NCBI GenBank assembly: GCA_017610005.1
Contig: JAFCCU010000006.1
Coordinates: forward strand, 1-64,000
DNA: 64,000 bases
Source: Candidatus Woesearchaeota archaeon
GTDB lineage: Archaea > Nanobdellota > Nanobdellia > Woesearchaeales > B29-G15
Direction: 5' to 3'
Shown: piece by piece, positions 9,088 to 18,435 of the stretch
Layout of the letters: every line of letters starts with the position of its first letter
Position numbering within the stretch: the stretch's first letter is position 1
Notes under the pieces: generated by a model
Seen by the model: only the letters and a program-made list of their open reading frames with translations
The model's database searches: none
Told to the model about the DNA's origin: nothing
Translations under genes and position numbers: made by a program

Positions 9088-9525
9088 TTAAAGTCTTCTA
9101 ATCCTTCTCGCTTTTGGCACCAAATTTAGAAGCCTTCCTTCAATTTCTCTGCCACAACCAAAGTAATCATTTTTATGTTTAATTATTACAAATCTTTTTT
9201 CTTGTCCTTTATTATCCAAATCAAGGCCCTGGAGCCACATTCTTACTTCATCATCAGTTAATTCAAGTACGTTTTTTGTTGCTTTTGGCCCAACCATCTG
9301 GCTTCCTTCAATTGATAATTTAAGTTCACCATGAGTTAACCTTCCAAAATATAATCCTTGATTATTAATGCGCATTCCATCTTGATTTAACTCCTGACTT
9401 TCTTTATTTAATAAGAATACTTTCTCGTCTCGTTGCTCAAAGAAATAGTCAAGTTTTGGGCAATATCCAAACTGTGATTCTACAATTTTTTTAATACTTT
9501 TTACTTCTCTTGAAGATAAAAACAT
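9088..9525 (-). CDS. PUA-domain RNA-binding protein
   Basis: A 145-residue protein whose second half is a PUA domain: SQMVGPKATKNVLELTDDEVRMW (split here across residues 76-98), then FVIIKHKNDYFGCGREIEGR and LVPKARRIRRL at the end. This block occurs in archaeal proteins linked to rRNA/tRNA modification and to Nip7-like ribosome biogenesis factors. The first 70 residues form the pre-PUA region. It starts immediately beside the aIF5B stop codon (9525/9526), so it is co-transcribed with the initiation factor. A direct role on the ribosome is an inference from domain and neighbour. Confidence 0.8.
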   Translation of the reverse strand: MFLSSREVKSIKKIVESQFGYCPKLDYFFEQRDEKVFLLNKESQELNQDGMRINNQGLYFGRLTHGELKLSIEGSQMVGPKATKNVLELTDDEVRMWLQGLDLDNKGQEKRFVIIKHKNDYFGCGREIEGRLLNLVPKARRIRRL

Positions 9526-11298
9526 CTACACACCCCAAAAAGGATTATCCTTTCTTTTAATTACAGCAAGTTCCTTTAACAAATTTTTTTGTTCTTGAGA
9601 AAGTAATTGTTTTAATCCCTTAAATTTTCTAAAGTCTTCTTCTGGCACATCTGAATAAAGAGTGTCTCCTTCATTAAGTTGCCTACCAATAATAACTTTA
9701 TACATTGATAATGCAACTTGTCTCCCCCTTTCTGCTTGATCTAAATTATCTTGATTTTCCTGAATTGATTTAACTTGACTTAATCTTTTCCCTTGAGCAT
9801 TCATTACAGGGGAATCGTTTTTTAATAATCCTGCTAAAACCTCTACTCCAAAAACAGCGGGATTTGATTCACGAAAAATATATCCTTTTAACATTAAAAC
9901 TTTTGCAGGACTTACAAGCATCTTTAATTCTTTTCTTTGAAGCTCAGTTAATTTTTCTTTGTGCCATTTTTCATATTGTTCAATAATATGATAAATAACT
10001 TCACTAGTAATAACTTTCACGCTTGATTTTTCAATCTGTTCTTGGGCATCCCGATTAACAGTAATATTAAATCCAAGCAATACTCCAGTCATTTCATCTG
10101 TCTCGAGATTTGATCCAGCTTCTGAAATATCTCTCTTAGAAATATTTCCAATAGATGCTTTTTTAATTTGTATGCCTTTATCTTTAAGCATCTTAATTAA
10201 TGCTTCAAGGGATCCTAAGGAATCAGCTTTTATCACAATCCCCTTTCCCCCAACATCAAGGATAACCTCTTCAATCTCAGCTTTAATTTTCTCTTCATAT
10301 TCTGTTGTATCTTTAATTGAATTAGAAACTGCAATTAATGGCATCCCTGCAACAACCCCTGCAATATCCGGCGCAACTACTCTCACAACTGCAGCACTTT
10401 CAACACTATTTTCATTCTTAAATCCTGCTTTTTTATCTCTTATTTCACATAGCACGCTTGGAACCCATAACGCTTTTACTTTTGATTTAATTACACCAGT
10501 CATCCCACCCACAAGCAATGTATCATTTCTATTTAATGTGCCTTTGTAAAGAATGGTATCAGCAACTAACCCTAATCCTTTCACTTCTTTTACTTCCAAA
10601 ATTGTGCCTTGGGCAATTTTTGTAGCTTCTGTTTTTAATTTATCACCAAGAAATTTCTGCGCAAGTCCCACTAATACCATTAAAAGTTCAGGCAATCCTT
10701 GTCCTGTTTTTGCTGAAACAGGAACAATTGCAATATTTTTTGCAAAGTCTTCAACTCTATCATATCTATCCGCAGTAAATCCAATTTCAAAGATTTTCCC
10801 AACAAGTTCATATATTTTAGTATCAAGAATTGACAAAGCAGCAGCACTTTGATTTTTTAAAACTCCACATTTTTCAGTGGCAGAATTCCATCCCGGAAGT
10901 AAATCAGATTTATTTGCAGCAACCACAAATGGCGTCTTAAATTGCTTTAAAATCTCCATTGCTTCAATAGTCTGTGGCTTAAAGCCTTCATTAATATCAA
11001 CAATTAAAACAGCCATATCAGCCAAACTTCCGCCCCTCTTTCGTAAAGAAGTAAATGCTGCGTGGCCAGGGGTATCAATAAATAAAAGCCCAGGCATTTG
11101 CATTTGCTCTTTATTTAATAATCCTCCACAAACATCACTAATCTTGTTAATTGGGACCATTGATGCCCCAATTGCCTGCGTAATCTTCCCTGCTTCACCG
11201 TCAACAATACAGCTACCTCTAATCTTATCAAGCACACTTGACTTTCCATGATCAACATGCCCCACAACACTTACAATTAGCTGCCTAAACTTTTCCAT
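9526..11298 (-). CDS. infB: Translation initiation factor aIF5B (IF2-like GTPase)
   Basis: A universal GTPase that promotes subunit joining and Met-tRNAi placement. The 590-residue protein has the G1 motif GHVDHGKSS (residues 13-21), G3 DTPGHAAF, G4 NKSD and G5 SAKTG. Domains II, III (VIKADSLGSLEAL near 355) and IV follow, with the C-terminal region ending in an RKDNPFWGV-like block. Length matches archaeal aIF5B. No intein is present. The gene is read leftward and is followed without a gap by the PUA-protein gene. Upstream is a heptamer array separating it from a divergent gene. Confidence 0.97.
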   Translation of the reverse strand: MEKFRQLIVSVVGHVDHGKSSVLDKIRGSCIVDGEAGKITQAIGASMVPINKISDVCGGLLNKEQMQMPGLLFIDTPGHAAFTSLRKRGGSLADMAVLIVDINEGFKPQTIEAMEILKQFKTPFVVAANKSDLLPGWNSATEKCGVLKNQSAAALSILDTKIYELVGKIFEIGFTADRYDRVEDFAKNIAIVPVSAKTGQGLPELLMVLVGLAQKFLGDKLKTEATKIAQGTILEVKEVKGLGLVADTILYKGTLNRNDTLLVGGMTGVIKSKVKALWVPSVLCEIRDKKAGFKNENSVESAAVVRVVAPDIAGVVAGMPLIAVSNSIKDTTEYEEKIKAEIEEVILDVGGKGIVIKADSLGSLEALIKMLKDKGIQIKKASIGNISKRDISEAGSNLETDEMTGVLLGFNITVNRDAQEQIEKSSVKVITSEVIYHIIEQYEKWHKEKLTELQRKELKMLVSPAKVLMLKGYIFRESNPAVFGVEVLAGLLKNDSPVMNAQGKRLSQVKSIQENQDNLDQAERGRQVALSMYKVIIGRQLNEGDTLYSDVPEEDFRKFKGLKQLLSQEQKNLLKELAVIKRKDNPFWGV

Positions 11299-11343
11299 CG
11301 CAAATATAAATTCTATGTATCTTTTTAAAGATTACCCCCTAAC

Positions 11344-11515
11344 AGTCTGGAGTACGGAGTTTGAAGTTTGAAGTCTGAAGTTTGAAGTTTGAAGTTTGAA
11401 GTTTGAAGTCTGAAGTCTGAAGTCTGAAGTTTGAAGTTTGAAGTACGAAGTTTGAAGTACGAAGTTTGAAGTCAGAAGTAAAAATATACCTTATACCCCT
11501 AAACAGTCTGAAGTA
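11344..11515. repeat. Heptanucleotide array, 19 units plus an outlier
   Basis: Nineteen contiguous units at 11344-11476, mainly agtttga with blocks of agtctga and agtacga and single agtctgg, agtacgg and agtcaga. One and a half more units lie at 11505-11515 after a 28-base gap. It occupies most of the 319-base spacer between divergent infB and the gene at 11618. The rest of the spacer holds only A/T-rich promoter-like sequence (for example ttttaaatta near 11589). Confidence 0.95.
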
Positions 11516-11617
11516 TATGTTTCTCATACATCAACAGTTCGAATTATTAGTTAATAAATACCTGAATTAGGATATATCTCCAATAAGGTTTTAAATTAGG
11601 GTTCATTAGTAAAAATT

Positions 11618-12145
11618 ATGAATGCTGAGATTAGACAAGAATATGGGGTTGATACAACGGGTTATCGTATAGCTCACTCTCTGGCAAGTAAGTTTGACTT
11701 AGTATCTAGCTCTCTTAGAGTAACCTTGGGGGGACTTTTTCCTGGGCTGATAACCGGTCCAAAAAATGGAGGACCATGTACATATTCCCAAGTTTTTGAA
11801 AAATTTAGGGAGCCTGTTGAAGAAGCAGTCTTGGAAGGACTTACCCGCTTAGTGCTGGGTGCAAATGTTTACCTTGCTGTTTCGCTTGAACCAAGAAAAG
11901 GAGAGAACCACCCGATTAAGGGTCACAAGGATGCCCAAATTTATTTAGTACTGCAAGTTACAAATCCAGAAGATGATGGGGACTTTTTTATTAATGAAGC
12001 CCCAATTGGGATTTGCTATAACTATGATAATCCTTCTCTGGAAGAATTCGTAACAGCAATTGCCAATACTTTTGACAGTAAGAAAGAAAGGATTTTAAGC
12101 GAGATAACAGCATTAGCACCAGTGTGGGCCCCTGACAAAACATGA
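11618..12145 (+). CDS. Hypothetical protein
   Basis: A 175-residue soluble acidic protein without a recognisable motif, signal peptide or membrane segment. It is less lysine-rich than neighbouring proteins. TATA-like ttttaaat about 29 bases before the ATG supports a leaderless start. It sits alone between the repeat array and a radical SAM gene. Several orphan genes of similar size and style lie at 36.1-39.7 kb and 45 kb. No function is proposed. Confidence 0.65.
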   Translation: MNAEIRQEYGVDTTGYRIAHSLASKFDLVSSSLRVTLGGLFPGLITGPKNGGPCTYSQVFEKFREPVEEAVLEGLTRLVLGANVYLAVSLEPRKGENHPIKGHKDAQIYLVLQVTNPEDDGDFFINEAPIGICYNYDNPSLEEFVTAIANTFDSKKERILSEITALAPVWAPDKT

Positions 12146-12181
12146 CCAAATATATTTAAACTTCCCTTAGCTCTTTATTTT

Positions 12182-13192
12182 ATGATTTCATTATTTAGAT
12201 TAGGTTGGAACATTGGATGGTCTAATTTTATTAGGTTAAATAATCCTTATAAACTCACTTTTGCAATAACTTCCAAATGTAATTTAAGGTGTAAAACCTG
12301 CGGGATTTGGCAGGAGAACTCAAATAATGAATTAACACTTGATGAAATCAAAAACGCTTTTTCAAAAACTAAATTCCCTTGGGTTAATCTAACTGGAGGG
12401 GAGCCATTTTTGCATGATAAACTTTATGAAATAGCAAAAATTTTTAGGAAAAATGGATTTATGTTGAGTTTTATTACAAATGGCACTATTCCAAATTCTT
12501 CAAAAGTGTTAAAAAAAATTGCTGAATTAAAATTTCCAAAACTTGTTGCAGGCGTTTCTATTGATGGGCCAAAAGAATTGCATGATTCCATTAGGGGATT
12601 GCCTACATTTGACAAGGCAATTTCAACCTATAAAAAATTTAGAAAAATAAAAGGTGTTGGAAGTTACATAGGCTACACAATTTCTGAATTTAATTATGGC
12701 AGAATTAATGAAACCTTCAAAGCGATAAAGTCAGAAATTCCTAGCTTTAAATTAAAAGAAATGCATTTTAATATTGCCTGGGAAAATGATAATTACCTGA
12801 AAAATATGGGTAAGATGGATTTTAATAAAAATGCAATTATACAAGATATTAAATTTGTTTTAAAAAATAAAAAGATGTATGGAGTTATTGGGACAATGGA
12901 ACGGATTTTTCTAAAATTTGCAATTAAATTTGTAAAAACAGGTAAAAGTCCACTGCCCTGTAAGGCCTTAACCTCCTCAATCTTTGTTAACCCAAAAGGT
13001 ACTGTCTATCCTTGTACTGGGTGGAATCACCCAATTGGTAACTTGAAAAAGAACTCTTTGAAAATAATCTGGAAGAATGCAACTTCCGAACACAAATTAG
13101 CTAAAAAGAACAAATGTCCTCAGTGTTGGACTCCTTGTGAAGCTTATCAAACAATTTATGGCAATTTAACTAACCTTTCCTTAATTAAATAA
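12182..13192 (+). CDS. Radical SAM protein with SPASM-like C-terminal Cys region
   Basis: A 336-residue radical SAM enzyme. CNLRCKTCGIW (residues 34-44) binds the 4Fe-4S cluster and TGGEPFLH (about 71-78) binds SAM. The C-terminal part has spaced Cys residues in PCKAL, PCTGW, CPQCW and PCEAY, the layout of SPASM/twitch auxiliary clusters. Such proteins modify peptides or act in cofactor or cell-wall chemistry; the substrate here is unknown. It opens a block of glycan and cell-surface genes. Its last 37 bases overlap the convergent SGNH gene. Confidence 0.85.
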   Translation: MISLFRLGWNIGWSNFIRLNNPYKLTFAITSKCNLRCKTCGIWQENSNNELTLDEIKNAFSKTKFPWVNLTGGEPFLHDKLYEIAKIFRKNGFMLSFITNGTIPNSSKVLKKIAELKFPKLVAGVSIDGPKELHDSIRGLPTFDKAISTYKKFRKIKGVGSYIGYTISEFNYGRINETFKAIKSEIPSFKLKEMHFNIAWENDNYLKNMGKMDFNKNAIIQDIKFVLKNKKMYGVIGTMERIFLKFAIKFVKTGKSPLPCKALTSSIFVNPKGTVYPCTGWNHPIGNLKKNSLKIIWKNATSEHKLAKKNKCPQCWTPCEAYQTIYGNLTNLSLIK

Positions 13193-14187
13193 TCTAACAA
13201 GTACTCTGCAGCAACCTTATGCCCTATTTTATTAATATGAACGCCATCAGCGGGATTATTTAAAAACTGTTGAATATCTTCATATTCACTAAACTTATCA
13301 AAGAGTATCAAAGAGTATCTTTGTCTGTTTGCAAATTCTACCAACCATTCATCTCGTACCTCATTTAAGTAAGGGAAAACAAAAAAGACGACTGGAAATT
13401 CAGTAAATTCAGCAAACTCCTGCATTGCTTGCTTATTGTCCCATAATATATCTAATGTATCGCTTCCCTTAAATAAAAGATTTGGATGATTCTCTGGATC
13501 TATCTTATTTCCAATTTGATAACTAACCAAACTTGCAGCCCGGTAAAGATTAAATCCCAATAATCTGCTATGACTCTTTTCACTAATAAAAGGAAATTTA
13601 GGAATTGTGGATCTCACACAATTTTCAACTAATGAAAATCCTTTTTCATATTTTAATCTTACAGGATCATAATCATTTAATTCAACCATTGCCACAATTA
13701 TTAAATCTGGTTCATACTGCAGAAATCTCTCTTTAAATCTTAAAATCTCCTGGCGCGTATTGTACTTCTGCACACCCAAATTCCAAACTTCAAAATTTCC
13801 AAACTCATTTAAAGAAGTTTCAAGTAATTCATGGAATAACAGAGATCTATTATTTTCAACAAATAGTTCCATCTCTGAAACAGAATCTCCTATGACCATT
13901 ATCCGAAAGGTATTATCCCCTTTAATTTTAGGGTATTCAATATCATTAATCCCTAGGGAATTAAACCTCTCAGAATTTGGTCTCGGCTCAAAAAATACTC
14001 CTGGGATATCAGAGTACATATAGTTAGAATCTAATTCTCTTAAATTTGCAGAGGTATATTCTCTGCAAAATTCTGATTGACCAATAGATACCCCAAGGAG
14101 ATAATCTCCTCCCAAAAGTAGCAATAATGATACAATTAGAATGATCTCTTTTTTTTTATTTATGATATCCTGCCAAACATATATCAA
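13156..14187 (-). CDS. Membrane-anchored SGNH/GDSL-family hydrolase or acyltransferase
   Basis: A 343-residue protein with one N-terminal membrane segment (about residues 13-32) and an outer SGNH domain. MVIGDSVSEME (about 96-106) gives the nucleophile Ser, VWNLGVQKYNT the oxyanion Gly block, VELNDYD the Asn block and DGVHINKIGH near 319-328 the Asp-His pair. Such domains add or remove acyl groups on surface sugars. The first codon is TTG (14187). An upstream TATA-like ttttaaat at about 14209-14216 fits a leaderless TTG start. It is divergent from the carbamoyltransferase gene, suggesting a shared surface-glycan theme. Confidence 0.8.
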   Translation of the reverse strand: MIYVWQDIINKKKEIILIVSLLLLLGGDYLLGVSIGQSEFCREYTSANLRELDSNYMYSDIPGVFFEPRPNSERFNSLGINDIEYPKIKGDNTFRIMVIGDSVSEMELFVENNRSLLFHELLETSLNEFGNFEVWNLGVQKYNTRQEILRFKERFLQYEPDLIIVAMVELNDYDPVRLKYEKGFSLVENCVRSTIPKFPFISEKSHSRLLGFNLYRAASLVSYQIGNKIDPENHPNLLFKGSDTLDILWDNKQAMQEFAEFTEFPVVFFVFPYLNEVRDEWLVEFANRQRYSLILFDKFSEYEDIQQFLNNPADGVHINKIGHKVAAEYLLDYLIKERLVKLP

Positions 14188-14243
14188 TTTAAAAAACTTG
14201 TCATAAAAAGATTTAAAAGGCTGATAATGATTCCAAAATAACT

Positions 14244-15935
14244 ATGTATGTACTAGGTTTGTGGGATGGGCATGATTGTGGCGCAGCAATAGTTAAAGAT
14301 GATAAAATACTTGTCGCAGTTAATGAAGAGCGCTTTACAAAAAATAAATTAGAAATTGGATTTCCAACTCAATCTGTTGAATTCTGCTTAAAATCATTGG
14401 AGATTAAAGCAAATGATATAATGCATGTTGCAATAAATACCAGTGATGTTGCAAAAACCTTAACCAGAATATTCCCTGCAGTTAAGCAACACTATTACCA
14501 ATTTAGAAGAAGAAAATCAAAACCTGCATTTGTAAATTTAAAGAGAGAATTTAAGTATAAAGTAACTGAACTTCCCCCAAACTTAATAACCAAACAAATT
14601 TCAAAAACATATTTCAGAAGTCAGCTTCAAAAATTAGGATTTTTAAAATTTAAATTGCATCTGGTTGACCACCATATGGCTCACGCCGCAGCTGCTGCCT
14701 TTACAAGTGGATTTGATGAAGCAGTAATTATTACCCTTGATGGAGTAGGGGACGGTCTTTCTGGAAGCGTTAATGTGTTGCAAAATAACCAACTTAAAAA
14801 AATTTCAGATATCCCTGCAACTTCATCCCTGGGAATATTCTATGAACAAGCAACTAATCTTTTAGGTATGCGTGAACTTGAAGATGAAGGAAAAGTTATG
14901 GCATTGTCTGATTATTCTTATAAAGTACCTGACAAAAAAAATCCATTAATGAAAATTTTCAAAGTTAACGGGATTACAATTGACACAGATCTAAGTTCAT
15001 GGCAACGCTATAAACTACTTGAAAAAGTTGTGTGGAAAGCCCAAAATGAAGACTTTGCATATATGGTTCAAAAAGTGCTTGAAGTAAAAGCATTAGAATT
15101 ATTCAAAAATGCAATTAAAAAAACAGGCATGAAAAATGTAGCTTGGGCTGGAGGCGTTGCATCAAACATTAAAAACAGTATGAATGTTAGAAAAGAAACT
15201 GGCTTAAAGGATTGGTATGTATTCCCCCACATGGGAGATGGAGGATTAGCCTTAGGTAGCGCATTATATACAAATTACTTACTAACTGGCACCTCAAAGT
15301 ATGACTTTAAAAGTATATACCTTGGGCCAGGGTATTCAGACAAAGAAATTAAAAAAGTGCTTGATAGAAATAAAAAATGGCTAAATTTTAAGAAAGTTAC
15401 TGATATTGCAAAAATCACTGCAGAACATCTTGCCAATGATAAAATTGTTATGTGGTTTCAAGGCCGAATGGAGTATGGCCCAAGGGCACTAGGCAATAGA
15501 AGCATTCTTGCATCAGCTAGCTCAAAAGCAGTTAAAGATAAACTTAATGTGCATTTGAAAAAGAGAGATTGGTTCCAACCATTTTGCCCATCTTTACTTG
15601 CTGAAGATGCTCCAAAATTATTCTCAGATTATGATAAGCCAGATCCTTTTATGACAATGGGCTATAAAGCAAGGCCCGAGATGGTTGAAAATATAATTGC
15701 AGTATTAAATGTAGATAACTCAGCTAGACCCCAAGTTTTAACTGACGAAAACCCTCTTTATATTAAAATGCTAAAATATGTACAAGAATTAACGGGATTT
15801 GGAATAGTACTTAATACGAGCTTTAATATCCATGGAGATCCTATTGTAACTAGTCCCGAAGATGCAATTTCTGCAATGAAAAGGGGCGGTGCCAATTATA
15901 TGGCCATAGGTAATTATTGGGCTACATTAAAATGA
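14244..15935 (+). CDS. NodU/CmcH-family carbamoyltransferase
   Basis: Transfers carbamoyl from carbamoyl phosphate, via an adenylate, to a hydroxyl of a sugar or other small molecule. The 563-residue protein has the N-terminal ASKHA/Kae1-like domain with VDHHMAHAAAA (about residues 142-152, metal ligands) and TLDGVGDGLSG. WAGGVASN is near 305. The C-terminal carbamoyltransferase domain carries QGRMEYGPRALGNRSI (about 408-423). Length is normal for the family. It overlaps the next gene by an ATGA junction, so the two are coupled; this suggests decoration of a surface glycan or lipid-linked sugar. Confidence 0.93.
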   Translation: MYVLGLWDGHDCGAAIVKDDKILVAVNEERFTKNKLEIGFPTQSVEFCLKSLEIKANDIMHVAINTSDVAKTLTRIFPAVKQHYYQFRRRKSKPAFVNLKREFKYKVTELPPNLITKQISKTYFRSQLQKLGFLKFKLHLVDHHMAHAAAAAFTSGFDEAVIITLDGVGDGLSGSVNVLQNNQLKKISDIPATSSLGIFYEQATNLLGMRELEDEGKVMALSDYSYKVPDKKNPLMKIFKVNGITIDTDLSSWQRYKLLEKVVWKAQNEDFAYMVQKVLEVKALELFKNAIKKTGMKNVAWAGGVASNIKNSMNVRKETGLKDWYVFPHMGDGGLALGSALYTNYLLTGTSKYDFKSIYLGPGYSDKEIKKVLDRNKKWLNFKKVTDIAKITAEHLANDKIVMWFQGRMEYGPRALGNRSILASASSKAVKDKLNVHLKKRDWFQPFCPSLLAEDAPKLFSDYDKPDPFMTMGYKARPEMVENIIAVLNVDNSARPQVLTDENPLYIKMLKYVQELTGFGIVLNTSFNIHGDPIVTSPEDAISAMKRGGANYMAIGNYWATLK

Positions 15936-17611
15936 AAGAGGGATTTAAATATCTGTACCTTCCACTAGTGGCTTTAATATTTTTAATTTTAAATATAGCT
16001 ATTAAGCCCAGCATTAATACTCTTTACTGGCTTCAACCATTAAGCATTTTTATTAACATTATTTTAATTATTGTGTTTACAATTCTTGCTAGAAATAATC
16101 TAAAAAAATATTTTCAAAAAATTCCAAAATGGGTCTGGGGATTACTACTCCTAATTTTTATTTTTGGTTTAGTAGTAAGGCTTACTCTCCCCCCAAAAGA
16201 ACATAGAATCTACTATGATGAAGATATCTATCTTAATGGGGCAAATAACATTGCCAATCAAGGATTAGCTTGTCTTTGTGATTATGGTGTGCCAGGAGAA
16301 TGTTACGACTGCATTGATAATAAACAACCAATGGGAATGCAAACATTTAATGCAATTTTTATATTCCTTTTTGGAAATTCTGAATTATTCATATTTATTA
16401 TAGATATAATTGTTGCAAGCCTCGCTATCCCTGCAATATTCTTACTTACAAGAAAACTTACAAACAGTAATGCTGCAGGACTTTTAAGTGCTCTTTTTTT
16501 AAGTCTTGTTCCAGATCACATTTTATGGAGCGCTACACTATCTCAAGATGCCTTTTTTCCTACTTTTTTTATATTCACAGCATTTTTATTTTTAATATTT
16601 TCAAATGAAAGTTTCAAAGAAGTATTGCTAGCATTTTTATTTGCTGCATTCACAATTCAAATTAGAACTGAAGGCCTGCTGATATTACCAATACTAGGAA
16701 TATTTTTACTTCTAAAAAAACCAATGAACCTCTTAAAAGATAAAAGAATTTTTTTTGCTTCTCTTGTTTTGGTCTTATTAATAACCCCTACAATAATGCA
16801 CATTATGGCAAACTCAAATGATTCATGGGGGGCTGGAGAAGGTGGCAAATTTGCAAGTGAATACTTCATTGAAAATGTTTCTGAAAATTCAAAATACTTT
16901 TTTGAAATTAATCGTTTCCCAATCTTATTTACTTTATTTTTTGCAATAGGCATTGCATTTTTACTTAAAGACAATTGGCGCTCTGCATTACCCCTTTTGT
17001 CTTGGTTTTTTGCATTTTTTATCCTCTATGGATTCTTCTATGCGGGTTCCTTTAATTATGGGATGGATGTAAGATTCTCTTTAACAATGATTCCTGCATT
17101 TATCATCCTTTCAAGTTACGGGGCACTAAAAATATGGGAATTAATTGATAACAAAATTAAGAGAAAAAATTTTAGAAAATATGCAATGGTTCTTTGTTTG
17201 GCATTTATCTTAATATTTACTAGTATTAATCATCTTAACCAAGTAACATCCTTTGGACCAAAAGCAAATGATGCAAGAGTTGTTCATGAGTTTGCAAAAG
17301 AATTTGCACAAAATACATCAGAAGACTGCATGTTTATTTCGCAAGTATCAAGCATGTTTTTAAATTTTAATAGGGCAAGTGTTCAAACTCATAGATTTTT
17401 ATGGGGAGAAGAACGTCAAGAAATAATGGACAATTTTGAGTGTATATATTTCTATTGGGGTTACTGGTGCGCAAGTACTGATGAACATAGAGACCAACAA
17501 TGCCTCCCATTACTTGATGAACTTAATTGGGAGTATATTTCCCAAGCACAAGAACTTGACAAAACATTTGTATTTTACAAATTAAATAAAAGTGAGAATC
17601 ACCATCCTTAA
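15932..17611 (+). CDS. Polytopic membrane glycosyltransferase (GT39/PMT-ArnT superfamily)
   Basis: A 559-residue integral membrane protein with about 10-12 hydrophobic segments. The first outer loop contains YYDEDIY (about residues 89-95), matching the catalytic acidic motif of GT-C dolichyl-phosphate-sugar transferases. A hydrophilic C-terminal part of about 100 residues lies outside. It probably transfers a sugar from a polyprenyl-phosphate carrier to a surface acceptor. The ATG at 15932 overlaps the TGA of the carbamoyltransferase (ATGA) and is preferred over the TTG at 15917. The DPM1-like enzyme downstream could make its donor. Confidence 0.85.
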   Translation: MKEGFKYLYLPLVALIFLILNIAIKPSINTLYWLQPLSIFINIILIIVFTILARNNLKKYFQKIPKWVWGLLLLIFIFGLVVRLTLPPKEHRIYYDEDIYLNGANNIANQGLACLCDYGVPGECYDCIDNKQPMGMQTFNAIFIFLFGNSELFIFIIDIIVASLAIPAIFLLTRKLTNSNAAGLLSALFLSLVPDHILWSATLSQDAFFPTFFIFTAFLFLIFSNESFKEVLLAFLFAAFTIQIRTEGLLILPILGIFLLLKKPMNLLKDKRIFFASLVLVLLITPTIMHIMANSNDSWGAGEGGKFASEYFIENVSENSKYFFEINRFPILFTLFFAIGIAFLLKDNWRSALPLLSWFFAFFILYGFFYAGSFNYGMDVRFSLTMIPAFIILSSYGALKIWELIDNKIKRKNFRKYAMVLCLAFILIFTSINHLNQVTSFGPKANDARVVHEFAKEFAQNTSEDCMFISQVSSMFLNFNRASVQTHRFLWGEERQEIMDNFECIYFYWGYWCASTDEHRDQQCLPLLDELNWEYISQAQELDKTFVFYKLNKSENHHP

Positions 17612-17720
17612 TGGTTGCCCCGATAAATGACTTGTTCTACTGTTTTTGCTACCATTGAAGCATTAACTACATTCACATCTGCTCATATCCCTTACTTTAA
17701 AAGGAATGCCCCACAACATA
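17608..17720 (-). pseudogene. Short frameshifted gene remnant
   Basis: The leftward strand reads ATG then LWGIPFKVRDMS from 17719. A second frame continues with ADVNVVNASMVAKTVEQ and then VIYRGNH to a TAA at 17608-17610. The two pieces are protein-like and join across a single shift near 17676-17684. The family is not recognised. It fills the 155-base gap between two rightward genes. It may be a broken small gene or a coincidence. Confidence 0.3.
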
Positions 17721-17766
17721 AGTTTTTCCCCAAAAAATATAAACTAATATTGAACTTCAAAATAAA

Positions 17767-18435
17767 ATGAAGGGTAATAAAAAAATAACACTTTTAATTC
17801 CAACGAAAAACGAAGAAGGGAATTTACAAAAAGTTCTTGACACAATCCCAGATTATATTGATGAAATAATTGTAGTGGATGGCTATTCTAAAGATAAAAC
17901 CGTTGACATTGCTAAAAAAAACAAGTGTAAAATTTATCTTGATAAAGGGCAAAAGGGAAGTGCTGTAAGACTTGGTGTTAAAAAAGCAACTGGAGACTAC
18001 GTTATTATGATGGATGCAGATTGCTCTAACAGATCAATTGAATTTGAACTTTTAATTGCTGGCCTTGAAGCAGGATATGACTTTTGTTTTGGTTCAAGAT
18101 TTATTCAAGGAGGAGGCTCAGATGATATGCCTTGGTACAGAATACTAGGAAATAAATTCTTTATATTATTAGTAAATACAATTTGGGGAACAAGGTATAG
18201 TGATCTTTGTTACGGTTATCGCTCTTTTAAAAGAAAAGCATTTTTAAAATTAGGTTTAAACAGTGAAGATTTTTCAATTGAAACAGAAATGTCAATTAAA
18301 GTTGCAAAAGGTGGCTTTGAAGTTATCGAAATTCCAAGCTTTGAAAAAGCAAGACACGCAGGGGTTGGAAATCTTAGAACAATAAAAGATGGATACAGAA
18401 TTTCAAAAAGAATTCTTATTGAGGCTTGTAAGTAA
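17767..18435 (+). CDS. Dolichyl-phosphate mannose synthase-like GT2 transferase
   Basis: A 222-residue GT-A transferase. TLLIPTKNEEGNL and IIVVDGYSKDKT bind the nucleotide, and MMDADCSN (about residues 78-85) is the DXD metal motif. The blocks FGSRFIQGGG, SDLCYGYRSFKR and EMSIKVAKGGFEVIEIP are typical of the archaeal DPM1/GtrB-type branch without a membrane domain. It likely loads a sugar on polyprenyl phosphate. It lies just after a GT-C type transferase that would use such a donor. The last 20 bases overlap the convergent Cys-rich giant gene. Confidence 0.85.
   Translation: MKGNKKITLLIPTKNEEGNLQKVLDTIPDYIDEIIVVDGYSKDKTVDIAKKNKCKIYLDKGQKGSAVRLGVKKATGDYVIMMDADCSNRSIEFELLIAGLEAGYDFCFGSRFIQGGGSDDMPWYRILGNKFFILLVNTIWGTRYSDLCYGYRSFKRKAFLKLGLNSEDFSIETEMSIKVAKGGFEVIEIPSFEKARHAGVGNLRTIKDGYRISKRILIEACK

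Noticed and set aside
10172-11251. Rightward open frames opposite infB
   Set aside because: Antisense shadows of a well-conserved GTPase gene.
11339-11527. 62-codon open frame across the repeat array (TSNFKLQ-type repeats)
   Set aside because: It is the array read in a frame without stops. There is no family match, no good start context, and it lies in a promoter region.
11530-11545. gttcgaa resembling a tRNA T-loop
   Set aside because: No matching stems or acceptor end; no tRNA can be folded around it.
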